Positions 50,501 through 60,700 of a DNA stretch of 64,000 bases are shown here, in pieces; position 1 is the stretch's first letter; each line of letters starts with the position of its first letter. A program made the position numbers and the translations under genes. Below the pieces are notes generated by a model. The model did not search any database, had not been told where the DNA came from, and saw nothing but the letters and a program-made list of their open reading frames with translations. Origin of the DNA: Paragorgia papillata (taxonomy: Eukaryota; Cnidaria; Anthozoa; Scleralcyonacea; Coralliidae). The stretch is from positions 1,919,501 to 1,983,500 of the forward strand of contig JAWNZC010000002.1 in the NCBI GenBank assembly GCA_035771165.1. Direction: 5' to 3'.

Positions 50501-53500
50501 AAAACATTGAATATAATGCAGTGTAATGCACACACATCCAACACAGGGATAGATTACAGTATTTATTGAAAGAAATTTGTTTAATATATTGCATTGTTTT
50601 TAGCACCTTGAAAGTTTGTTTTTGTTGTTATTTGCTGCCAAAAAATTTACACTCAATTTACAAAATTTAAAATTGCTGAATGGTACAAACTCTTACAAAA
50701 TTTAAAATTGCTGAATGGTGCAACTTGTGAGTGACTACTTACCTGCACCAACAAGACAAACAAATAAATTGAACAGGAGAGCCAGAGATCGATAGAGAAA
50801 GCTATACCAATTTCCCGTTGGTATACCTTAAATATAAAGAATTTAGTAAATAATATTAATTTTAAAATAGAAAATGGCTATTTATGTAAACGTAAAGTAT
50901 AGGAAAAGATACAGTAAGTACTTTCAAATTTTCCCAAACTGATGCTGAAGTATTTGCATCAAGGCAATACACATGGCATTCATTTTTTATTCCATTTATA
51001 AAAATAAGAGTAAGAAATGTGACATTACTTGCAAGACTAAAGCCCTTCTACTCCAATGTAAAATAATTTCTGGTGGATTTGAGTTAGTAATTAAAGTGTA
51101 ATATCTCAACTACTGTACAGTATATTATGGCATTAAAAAAATATTAAATAAATAAATAAACATCTTTCTCATTACTACCTCCACTGCTAGTTAGTGCCCC
51201 AGATCCTTCCCCAAAACTACTGATAAGAGCTTCACTAAAACCTAAAATGCAAAACAAAATTAAATAGAGTGTCTGCAACTGCAGATGCCACAAGGACTGA
51301 GCTTTATAGTATTGTAGAAACTAGAAAGTATTAACCACATGGTTGTAAATGTTTAGATGGTGTGTTGACCCAAACTTAATTTAATTTAAAATTGATTTAA
51401 ATTTAATTTAATTTAATTTAAAATTAATTTAATTTAATTTAATTTAAATTTAAAATTAATTTGGTTTAATTTAAAATAAATTTATTTTAAATTAAATGTG
51501 GTACAGTCATGTACAGCACTTTACAATTCAAAAATTAAATAAATTACAAAACGTTCTTACCAATTAAATACAGTCCAGATGATACAAGGTTGGCAACATA
51601 AAATATTATTCCAATTGATCCTCCAAATTCTGGCCCTAAAGCTCGACTAATCATAACTGTAATTATTAAGTTAAGTCATAATAAACTAACATCTAAAAAC
51701 TTTAATTTTAAATACAGCTTCTGACATTATCAGCTAGCTATTATACTAGCACATTATTGTTTTGATTTTGACAAGAGGTCTGCTCAATGATTAGATAAAT
51801 GTTATATAGACATACTGTAATAATGTATGAATGTACAGTATAAACCAATCAAAATATTAAATGCATCATATAGTACAGTACATGTACTTTCAACTTCAAG
51901 TTTGTAAAGTTTTGTCAATTCTCACTGTACAAGTTGTTAATATTCAGATATTGAGTGACAATTTATAGTTAATATAAATTATGATTATTTCACTTAGTTT
52001 AATTGTTCTGTCCATGAGGTCATCACGTGCTCAGAACGGCCTGTACATAACTATTGTGTAGACAAACAACTCATTGTCCCAAGAATACAACCTTTGTCTA
52101 TGCCATAACAAAGGCACCACACAACTAAACACTAACCCTAGGTATGCATCAGTCATTTCGACCATTCATGCATTTACTTCCCTGGAGTAAGTTACTTGGA
52201 TTATGCATAATCAAAGAAAAGAAAGTAAAGGAAAAAACGTTTTAGCTCTACATTTGAATTGTTTTGCTCTTGAAGGATACAGTAGACACCACCAACTTTA
52301 ACATTACCATTAGTAGATATAGCTGACACTGACAATGTTGTTAAACCAGTCACAAAATACGCTACAGCCAATAAAGCAATAGAAACAACATATCCAGCCT
52401 AAAACATAAAACACAAAACTTATCACCACATTGCTGTATATTGATTACATTAATACCACAGAATAGCAATGCATTCTGTAGTAATACTCACCTACTAACT
52501 GTATAATAAAGATCTAGTATAATAAGTACTATACCTGTCCAACAAGATAGCCAACTCTCAAAAACAAGATAATGCTGAACATTGATAATGTACATGGAAT
52601 AACAACACCAAAAAAAGTTGACAGCTTGCCATTAGTTTCATCATCTGGAATACAAAATAGTGTTCAAGTATGTACATCAGTACTTTTCTCTAAACTAACT
52701 AGGGTTAGGGGCCCTTGTGCAGTTTAATGGACACTTACAAAATAATTATCATAATGCTTAAAACATTGAAATAATGCCCACATTTACAGCTTTAACCCAT
52801 TCCTGCTTGAGTTTGAATTTTTTCCCCCCCTGTCTAATGCCACTGAGACGATTTTACTCATAAAAGAGAGAACCCTCAAACATCCTAGGTAGCAAAGGGT
52901 TAACAAGTGATTAACTTATTCCTGCTGAAACCAGCCAAAAACAACCCCTCTATTTTTTTACTTTGCCTACCTCAGACATCCTAGCAATGGGTTAATCATT
53001 TATCACAAGCACACCTACAGTACAATATGGCCTCTTTTAGACATTCTTAAGGTCATAAAAATTATGCATATGACCCTAAGAATGGTCCACAAGAGAGACT
53101 AAAGCAGATCCAGGACAAGAATGAACAAAGGTGCAAGAAATGCCCAAAGGGTCTGGGAGTATATATGTCCCTCAGATAGCAAAGTTTATCCCGAGAAACT
53201 GGGTAACTTGCTTCTATATGAACAAGTCCATAGACAAAATAAAATAATAAACAGAGCTTTTTGGCTACCTCAGGCAAGAATGGGTTCATAGGCCATTTAC
53301 AAAGACCTTGACTACAAAATTTTGAATTTTAGATTCTCTGAAATTGTATTCCCTGCATTTTGAGAAGAAATTTAAGAGTTTTGAAGGTGTTTGGCATGAT
53401 TTTGTGCCCCCATTTAAATACTTGTGGGTAGGGGTAGGGGGGGGGGGGACTACATGGACTTGAGCCCCACTTCCAACACCTGTGCACAAAACAATAACTT

Positions 53501-53993
53501 GTTGTGAAGCTTTTCATGGCGATTATAGAACTTTGATAACTTGTGGATTTAATGATGATTTATTTTATATGTTTTAAAATAAATAAATGAACATGAAGCA
53601 CACTCACAAATTATCAAATAAACAGCAAAAAATCACATGACCTTGTATATTTGTTTTCTTTATAGGACTTATATTTACACACTCGTTATTGCTTAAGATA
53701 CTTTATTCATAAATTTAATTCTTAATTTACTATTATTTCAGTCCCATTTAAATTTTTTTAATAATTATTTTCTTTTCAACGTCTCGCTCTGACGCAAGTA
53801 CTGACAGCTCAACAGCTCAACTTGAGGAAGCAAAATCTACCACTAATAAATTGCACAAAATATTTCTCTTACCTCTATTTTGTATTCTTAGTAATGGAGT
53901 TTCTTCTCCAATTCTGTTCATTCCTACTCTAGAATTATCTGAATCAAAATCGTCTTCAACAGAATTGACTCTTTCAACTTCGTGTTCCGCCAT
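37312..53993 (-). CDS. SLC12A9: SLC12A9 (CIP1), cation-chloride cotransporter family member
   Basis: 35 coding exons, all phase-consistent, encode 865 aa (human 914). Examples: 53993-53873, 52644-52535, 52398-52281, 50826-50743, 47798-47697, 45574-45450, 41872-41747, 39722-39615, 37589-37506 and the last 37373-37312. Diagnostic blocks are [20 protein letters not shown] (TM1), [39 protein letters not shown] with the conserved [56 protein letters not shown] and the short C-terminus [14 protein letters not shown]. The first exon is acidic and cytosolic, and its ATG sits in AACATGGCGGA. Members of this clade modulate other cotransporters and volume control; the transported ion is unsettled. Introns are rich in foldback elements. 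All transmembrane exons are present, so the gene looks intact. Confidence 0.95.
38357..38616. mobile_element. MITE (TAAAGCCTGGTTTCCATAT) with a nested foldback repeat, copy j
   Basis: Outer arms GCCTGGTTTCCATATAAACG and CGTTTATATGGAAACCAAGC, plus AACGATCGC and GCGATCGTT, define the MITE. Inside (38453-38575) sits a full core-conserved foldback repeat: TTAACTCTTTCACG...GTCTGGCGTTAGACAGAG...CGTGAAAGGGTTAA. It lies in the SLC12A9 intron between exons 39615 and 38234. Confidence 0.88.
38725..39012. repeat. 96-bp tandem repeat, three copies
   Basis: Copies start at 38725, 38821 and 38917 with TTGAAACTCATCACACAATA and contain ACACCGTCCAACGTGTGCAA. They differ at only a few bases, so the amplification is recent. 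SLC12A9 intron. Confidence 0.95.
39841..39902. repeat. Compact perfect hairpin
   Basis: GCCTGTGTACAGCCGCTGCT and CTCCC are mirrored by GGGAGAGCGGCTGTACACAG. Stem about 25 bp, loop about 12 bp. It begins 12 bp from the donor of SLC12A9 exon 39949-39914. Confidence 0.85.
40338..40772. mobile_element. GGACCGTTTATAC foldback element with minisatellite core
   Basis: The ends TAGGACCGTTTATAC and GTGTAAACGGCCGCCCTA match the family of 57431-57617. The interior TTACACAGGACACGCC has expanded into about 13 copies of a 16-bp unit (40372-40580). The flanking AAAACGTCTAAAGAC and CGCCTCTTACACAAG remain single copy. SLC12A9 intron. Confidence 0.87.
41398..41469. repeat. GGAT tetranucleotide microsatellite
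   Basis: About 17 GATG units in an SLC12A9 intron between exons 41575 and 41351. Confidence 0.95.
41929..42387. mobile_element. MITE with TTAAAGTGGTTCTC ends
   Basis: Arms of about 150 bp: AAAGTGGTTCTCTGATGAAA, GTGCAAAGTTTCATTTC and GAGAAGAATGAGT, each complemented on the right. The centre includes TATGACGTCATAGACTCAAT. SLC12A9 intron. Confidence 0.9.
42725..42872. repeat. Reverse copy of the 13881-14045 repeat
   Basis: Contains GGTCATATTGGTGCACAGAA, CACAATCTTTATCCTATGGG and ATTTCGTATTGTTTCACCAA. Located upstream of exon 42702 in an SLC12A9 intron. Confidence 0.8.
43095..43213. repeat. Core-conserved foldback repeat, copy k
   Basis: TTAACCCTTTCATTCCCATC, then core TAACGCCAGACGATTTTA, and the end CGAGTTAAAGGGTTAA. 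It lies immediately next to SLC12A9 exon 43278-43216. Confidence 0.83.
43441..43768. mobile_element. MITE with TACACACGTAAAA ends and repetitive interior
   Basis: TACACACGTAAAAATCTCAC is mirrored by GTTTTACGTGTGTA. The interior carries many degenerate copies of ACAAGTTGT and AACCTGTTA in both orientations. SLC12A9 intron. Confidence 0.75.
43831..44398. repeat. 281-bp direct tandem duplication
   Basis: Two copies starting at 43831 and 44112 share TATGTAATATTTATAAACCG, GCGCAGGAGGGCTTTATCGG and CTTATCTCAGCCGTT. Each holds a short foldback (AAACCGCGCAGG...GGGCTTTATCGG against CCGATAAAGCCC). Copy 2 has lost the CGCGG end (GCAAGG). SLC12A9 intron. Confidence 0.93.
44841..45118. mobile_element. Nested foldback elements
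   Basis: The outer pair CCATGTTTATTAATGATAAA...GAGCTTTCGTCC and its complement enclose a second element. The inner one has ends GGCTATGTCCACACGTATCC and TCGTGTGGAC, at about 44920-45081. SLC12A9 intron. Confidence 0.82.
45708..46062. mobile_element. MITE with AGGGACCTAAAGCAAGC ends
   Basis: The left end GGGACCTAAAGCAAGCTAGG and GACGACGACGG is mirrored by CCGTCGTC-like sequence and GTGCTTGCTTAAGGTTCCTA. Related to 22911-23285. Its right end stops about 12 bp short of the SLC12A9 exon 46160-46075 donor. Confidence 0.75.
46590..46955. repeat. 20-bp minisatellite (GGTGCTTGGCCTTTGTGGAT)
   Basis: About 17 units with TTTATTGTGGAT and TTACATGG variants in an SLC12A9 intron. Long ORFs here are artefacts. 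Confidence 0.93.
47140..47620. repeat. ATTGATTGA/ATTAATTA simple repeat
   Basis: Impure TGAT/TAAT tetranucleotide tract of about 480 bp in an SLC12A9 intron. Confidence 0.93.
47856..48284. mobile_element. Foldback element with ACAATCCTGGACAAAA ends
   Basis: Ends ACAATCCTGGACAAAATTTG and TTTTGTCCAGGATTGT are complementary. CGCATGGTGCCTTAAGGACT recurs at both sides as a direct copy. An internal GGTGGTACCGATGCG triplet repeat lies near 48050. SLC12A9 intron. Confidence 0.75.
49019..49167. repeat. Core-conserved foldback repeat, copy l
   Basis: Arms CCTTTATTGGCCAG and CTGTGGCCAGTAAAGG flank a core with a partly duplicated GTTAGCCAGAGTA. SLC12A9 intron. Confidence 0.8.
49250..49385. repeat. 42-bp tandem repeat, about three copies
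   Basis: Units at 49250, 49292 and 49334 begin AGGTTGCCTAAGAAAACTGA. They sit inside a larger foldback region marked by GTTAGTTACCGA and its complements. Confidence 0.88.
49808..50038. repeat. Two core-conserved foldback repeats, copies m and n
   Basis: Copy m (49808-49895) is shortened. Copy n (49903-50038) has arms TTAACTCTTTCACTCCCA and TGGGAGTGAAAAGGTTAA around AGTAAAATCACGTGGCATTA. SLC12A9 intron. Confidence 0.83.
51370..51500. repeat. AATTT pentanucleotide tract
   Basis: About 130 bp of TTTAA/AATTT repeats in an SLC12A9 intron. Confidence 0.9.
52792..52995. repeat. Core-conserved foldback repeats, copies o and p
   Basis: Copy o (52792-52907) runs from TTAACCCATTCCTGCTTGAG through GACGATTTTACTCATAAAAG to GTAGCAAAGGGTTAAC. 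Copy p (52910-52995) lacks most of the core. Another remnant lies near 53220-53290. Confidence 0.8.
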
Positions 53994-54417
53994 GTTCTGC
54001 TCGCCTAGTTCCACTCCCCCCTGATTACACCTCGTGACTCATATATGATCCAAACACTTTCGAAAAGTGTTTCTTTATTGGCTGAAAAATGCGACCTCCA
54101 CACAACGGACAACACACATTCTTCCTGTTACGAAAACAATATTAAACAGTTTCGAAACAAGAAGTAGAACACTTTTGTACGACAATTTTTCTGTTTTGCA
54201 ACCCGCACACCCGCAGACCGCAACGTTTATATAGTTTCAGTGACCATGATTTGGTAAACTTGTGGGATGCCCTTTGACATGCGCAGTCGGTACATAATTA
54301 ACATCTAAGTCATCGCATCCAACCTTTCCCAATACATAATAAACATATAGAAATATAGATTTATAAGTTACTGCAAGTGCATAAAGAAGGCACTAGCCTC
54401 GTAACTTCTTCAAATCT

Positions 54418-54565
54418 GAGGACACCCCTTCTCCCCCCTCTCCCTCCCTTTCCCTTCCCCCCCTCTTTCCCTCCCTTTCCCTTTCCCTCCTTCCCTTCCC
54501 CTACCCCCCTCTCTTCCCCTCCATTCCCCTCTCTCCCTCCACCTCCGCCTCTCCTTACACACTTC
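54418..54565. repeat. Polypyrimidine CCCTTCCC tract
   Basis: About 150 bp, nearly all C and T, between SLC12A9 and the EEPD1-like gene. Confidence 0.9.
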
Positions 54566-54782
54566 TTAGTTTTACCAATTTTTCAAAGTTTACTAAAAAG
54601 CAAGCACCGGTTAAAAAACTACTACAGATAGCACCGGTTAAAAAGCTATAAAAAAATGTCAACGTTTCTAACATAGTGGCTTGATTACTCAAGAAACCAA
54701 GCGCCACTGACAGGTTAAAAACCTAACAAGGTATTACTGATAAAAGTAGTTATGTTTGTTAATAAGATATAGGCACCGTCTA

Positions 54783-57700
54783 TTAGTTATCATCAACCTT
54801 GTATCTTTCAGACGTTGCCAAAGATAGTTGTTCTTTTCCTGTACTTGCATCATAATCTTCATCATAAAAAAACTCCGCCCATATAAGGCTGTGGTCTGAT
54901 ACTAGTCCATTCGGCTCCCATCCCTTGTGAGGAATAAGCTGATGACTCAATCCTTCACGACACACACCTAAAATTTAAACACCAATACAGATTTGCAAGA
55001 ATTATATGCACGCATATAAACAAACGTGAGTGTTCTTTATTTTCCCCCCAAGCATATAATTATTCCTATAAGCATGTGTACATTCTCACAACTTGTTGCT
55101 TGTGAGTTTTTACGTGTTCAAGTGAAGCTAGATGTAAGACTGAGAGAAGTTCTCCATTTTCCATTATATAGTAATACCTGATCTTCCAGTGTACTCTTGT
55201 TTGTCAGGGTTTCCTTTCAAAATCCAAATATTATCGTATGTCTGGGTTCCTTTTGGATGGCGTTTACTGATGTTCGTCGGAGTCTTATCGCTGATTGCGT
55301 TCATAAAACCTGCTTCGCGAAACCCATCAAAAACTTAAACAAAGAAATGTCACAAATTAATATATAGCGAGTAGTGCAGTAGTGCATTTTGAAATCACTT
55401 GAGATTTTCTTCGCTGGCTTCTAAACCAGTTTAGTACAAGTCACAACAAAAAGTTTTAGTTTGCTAAAAATTGAATTGAACGAGTTTGAGAAGGATATTT
55501 TACGCCTTTTGCTGCATGTTTTTTCTTTTCCAAAATCAGCAAAACGCAGTCAGCTTCTTGGGATAATTTTTAATTATTTCCTATACAAGAAGTATGAACG
55601 CAGATCCAGTAGAACATGACGCCTTCGTCACAAGATTTCTGCCTCCAACTTGACAATTCTTGTAGATAAAGTTCAAATAATAAAATCACTTACTGCTATC
55701 AGCGGGAGAAAGATTGAAATCTCCCGCAATAATGATGTCTTTTTCATCTAGATAAAATCACCACAGTATATAGAATTAAACACGAAAGTAAAGATTAAAT
55801 ATTTTAAAAAAGAAGTGTAATGCTATATCCCCACCAACGACGTGCAATGACACTAAACATGACTTTATATGTACTACACACGTTTGAATTCAAGTTGTTT
55901 TTCTAAGCTAAAAAACCTGGCTCACACTTGTGAAATAAGCACAAGCACAAGAACGAAACAAAAAGGTATTCCTTTAGGGTGAAACAAGCGCAAGAACAAG
56001 CCACAACTAGCACCAGAGCAAGCCACAAGCACAAGAACAAGCCACAAGCACAAGAACAAGCCACAAGCACAAGAACAAGCCACAAGCACAAGAACAAGCC
56101 ACAAGCACAAGAACAAGCTACAAGCACCAGAGCAAGCCACAAGCACCAGAGCAAGCCACAACTAGCACCAGAGCAAGCCACAAGCACCAGAGCAAGCCAC
56201 AACTAGCACCAGAGCAAGCCACAACTAGCACCAGAGCAAGCCACAAGCACAAGAACAAGCCACAAGCACAAGAACAAGCCACAAGCACAAGAACAAGCCA
56301 CAAGCACAAGAACAAGCCACAAGCACCAGAACAAGCTACAAGCACCAGAGCAAGCCACAACTAGCACCAGAGCTGTACAAAAGAGAAGGTTGTTTTGTCT
56401 CGTGCTTGTCCTTACGCTTGTTTTACCTCGATTCACACAACTATAGTGTTTGTGTTTGTGCTTATTTCACAAGTGTGAATCAGGCTTAACAATCCAAGCC
56501 AAGAGCTAACAAGAGATTATTACAATTGCCATTTACTCACCTGGCATGCTTTCATCGAGAGCCTCAAGAATGTCGGGAACACGATCAAGTTCTTTCTGTT
56601 ATAGAAATAATCAAATAAACCAAATAATATAACCAGTCCTTCATGAAAACATTACACCCCCCCTCCCCCATACCACCACATTCATACAGCCACACCCACG
56701 ACACTTGATAGCCATAGATATATTGATAACATACTTGCAACTTGCTAAGATCTTCTCCACGTAGTCCAGTTGCCTTTAAATGTACGCTCACAAGAACAAA
56801 ATCAAAATGACAAACCTTCAAAATACAAAAAGAAAATATTATTACACATTCAAAGCAATAAACGTTAATATTATCATGTCACTAACATCATAGTATTGAT
56901 TTCATTGACTTCATAGTCATATGACTGACGTCGTGCAACGTCATAACACTGACGTCATAACACTGACATCATAATACTGACGTCACAATACTGACGAAAT
57001 AGTACTGACGACATAGTACTGACGTCATAACACTGACGTCATAATACTGACGACATAGTACTGATGTCATAACACTGACGTCATAACACTGACGTCATAA
57101 CACTGACGACATAGTACTGACGTCATAACACTGACGTCATAACACTGACGTCACACTACTGACGACATAGTGCTGACGTCATAATATTAACGTCATACTA
57201 TTAACGTAAAAGCTCTGACGTCATAACTTTAGCGTCATAATATTAAAGTAATATTATTAGTGTGACAATTAATAATATTATTATTGACGTCATAATATAT
57301 ACGTCAATATTTCAATAACGCGGAATGAAGTGCGAGTCATTCAGTTCTACAATACATAGTGCTATAAAACAATGTGTTTGAAAAAGAAAACGTTTACCAC
57401 TCCAGCATGAAGAACCATAGATAACTCACATTAGGGCCGTTTATACGAAAGCTGACAAGACGCGGCTTACACAGGATACGCATAAGACGCGAAACACTCG
57501 TATAAAACGTACAAAGACGTGTGTTTGCCTCTTACACAAGTCGCGACTTGCTGCAAAACGCCGTTTAAATGCGTCAGTTCGCGTCTTATGTATCAAGGCG
57601 CGTATAAACGGTCCTAATGGCTTCCCAGAAAAACAATGATGAACAATTGAACACTCACTTTAAAATAAGCAATAAATGGTTTCCGAGCAAAGTCTTTTTT

Positions 57701-60700
57701 CTCTCCTTTCTTTTTCACTCTTTTTTTCAGTAATCCTTCATCTGTCAGACTAATTCCACGACTGGTATCCCATAAGAAACCATTACACTCCCTAGACTAA
57801 AAACATGGTAGATAAAGATTATACCAAGAGATAAAGAAATGCATTTCTATATACATATCAACCAACTGAATATTATCCCATGACACACCCAAAATTCATT
57901 GTTCCAAGAGACGCGTTAAATCCTTTATCCAAGTATCCAACTGTCTTAAACGACGTCAAGTGGGCAGGGCTTTGAAGAGAGGGAAATTGTGGCGTAAAAA
58001 TACTCATTAGTATGCGATAACAAGTGGGATAACTACTGTACTTATTCCACTCGGGATAACTACATATCACGCTATGCATACAAATGAGATTAACACTGCT
58101 AATTTAAACAGCAAATGGCTTTCACAAAGCATTTTATCGTTTATCAGAAATGTGTTTTAACCTTGCTTTCAATCAGTTATTGTCTTCTCATGTAATTTTG
58201 GGTGTGTCATGCGATAAGATGGTTAATTAATGGTACATGTAACTCGTGTGTTTTGGGATTTAACATCGTGAGTGAAGCTTAACACTGAGCCACGAGGGGC
58301 CGTAACGTGACCATTAATTAACCTATACCTAACATTTTTAACACGTCATGTTCCAACTCACCCTGTACATCATGCCAGCAATCTCTGACGTTACACATTC
58401 CCATTTGCCACGATGTCCTTTCCAGTTTTTTACGTTAGGTGTGGTCGGGTTGTTCAGTTCATCTCGAATCTTAACAGTGAAGAAACGATTGATATAATTC
58501 TTGTTTAGCAAATATCACAAACATTAACCGGCCTATTTCATGGAGCCAGTAGACAAATGGGAAATAAATTCAACTCAAAATTCCAGTTTCGTTTTTAACG
58601 AGTTTTAATTAAATAAATTTAAAGTGCCTATATCATGGTTGGGGATTTTACATGTTTAGGATATTTGGAACGTTCTCAGAACATTTGTAATATATCTTCC
58701 TTTCCTAAAATTTCATCTTCATGGACTTTTGCGTTGTTAAAGTTGACGGACGTGACGTCTACGCAAGAATTGTCTGTATAAAATCCAGAAAAAGTCCATG
58801 AAGATGAAATTTTGGAAAAGGAAGATATGTCACAAATCTTCTCAGAAGGTTTCATATATCCTACATATGTTAAATCCCCAATCATGATATAGGCACTTTA
58901 ACAAAATCTACGGCGCAGGACGAAGCGGAGAAAAAATGTGAATATGAATGACATTGATGGTCTGCAATCACTCAGTCAGTGACAGTCAACTCAATTTTCA
59001 TAACTGTCTGGGGCAGAAAGTAAAGTTGACCAGTTATATTACGTCGCTTTCAGTCCCTCTACAAACTGTTCTCCATACGCGGTCAAAAGATAACACACAG
59101 CGCAAGTGAGTGAATCATATCCGACGTGATATACGAAAATCCTGACTTCATTTTTGAAGCATGACAATGACTGAAGTTAGGGTTCCAGGATCAGAGTTCA
59201 CTGGTTCAGACAATGAATGTGAATAATGAACTTATCACGCAACAGTGTTACGTTGCAAGTTCAGGTGTCATGTCGCACGGTGGTGTCATGTTGCACAGTA
59301 TATTTGCGTATGTGCCCCATAGCTATAGTTTTTGCCCAGTCTTCTATAAAAATCCATAGAGCGCCAATCCCAACGCCTTTCCAACTTTCCAAGAATAATT
59401 TCGAACTGCTTTCGATCATCGCGACTATAGTTCGAGTTTATATATCTCTATATACTGCGGATTTAGGTTGAGACATCCGTACGAATACTCAACACATCTT
59501 CGTGGTTCAAGTCCAGCAAAGAAAGATAGTATTGAGTGATGTTTCACTTAGAAACGCGTGACATTTGGCACTAGCAAACGTGATTTTATTGGCTAAACAA
59601 TTAACGTAAACGGATGTCCCGAAACGCTAAACCTAAATCCACAGTAATAATAGACATATTTCCACTTACAATTTCCAACGCTCCTTTTTCAGCAAGCTCC
59701 TGAACAGCTATAATACTAATTCTGAAATGTTTAAAAAGAGAAAACTGATAAATACTCACGGTCCTAGAGAGACAGACTTGATCCAAGTAACCGATACGTA
59801 TTTGGGAGAGATGTCACAACATGTCCGCTTTTTCAAGGGGCAAACTATAGTGTTATATGATTGGAACTACGCCTTCCCACTTTCGTTTCTGCATGCGGTT
59901 TGTTCTGTAGTTTGTTACTCTAGCCTGTCAAACTGACAACTACTTTGAATAATGTGCAGATTTTTCCTACAAATGCTTGTATGCTGGTTGTTGTTAGTTA
60001 CCACATCAGGACAAACTGCAAGCGTCATCGCGCAAGCCGTCCACCGCCCGCATGGGCTTGAAACTACTACAGCATGAATTTTTCATTATTCAAAATAATT
60101 TTCATTGTTGGTAGATTTTCCACATCAGGACTTTCAAATATACTATTTACATCATTTGCACAGCGTGTTGCACTTTTTATTAATAAATAGCGAAGCCTTC
60201 GATACGTCCGCGATGTCACTACTCTGGATCCCAGGATATACGATGGGTCGGGCCGTGGGCTGACGATGGGCAATGGCCCTCCCTTTATATTTTCGGACAA
60301 GATAAATGAATATGGTTCAAATAATGAACAATGAATAATGAACAAAAGCCGCATCACATTTTGAAAATCTTCGGACGGTAAACTGAAACCTCAATTCCGT
60401 TGGCATTAAATAAATAGCTTATAGTCGACCGCGGACTACCATCATGATCCATAGCAGTTAAAAATACGATAACTGAAAAACAACTATCAAGCATCAATAA
60501 GAAAATATAATTGCGGCTGTAAATTACCATTCCAACATAATTTATGGAAATCATACATGCATTGAAAGCATTTTGGCTCGAAAAGAAAAAGCTATGACTG
60601 CAGTCCGATGACTCATGTGCTACTCTGAACGACACATGCGTCATGCGGCGTCTCTATTGAATTCCTATTCTGAGAGACTGAGAGTCTAGAGACTAAACAA

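Noticed and set aside
55903..56436. Cys/Leu/Trp-rich and Lys/Gln-rich ORFs
   Set aside because: They are products of the 19-bp minisatellite, not of a gene.
60067..60644. Two 96-codon minus-strand ORFs in the first intron of EEPD1-like gene A
   Set aside because: No similarity recognised and no splice phase linking them to the gene.
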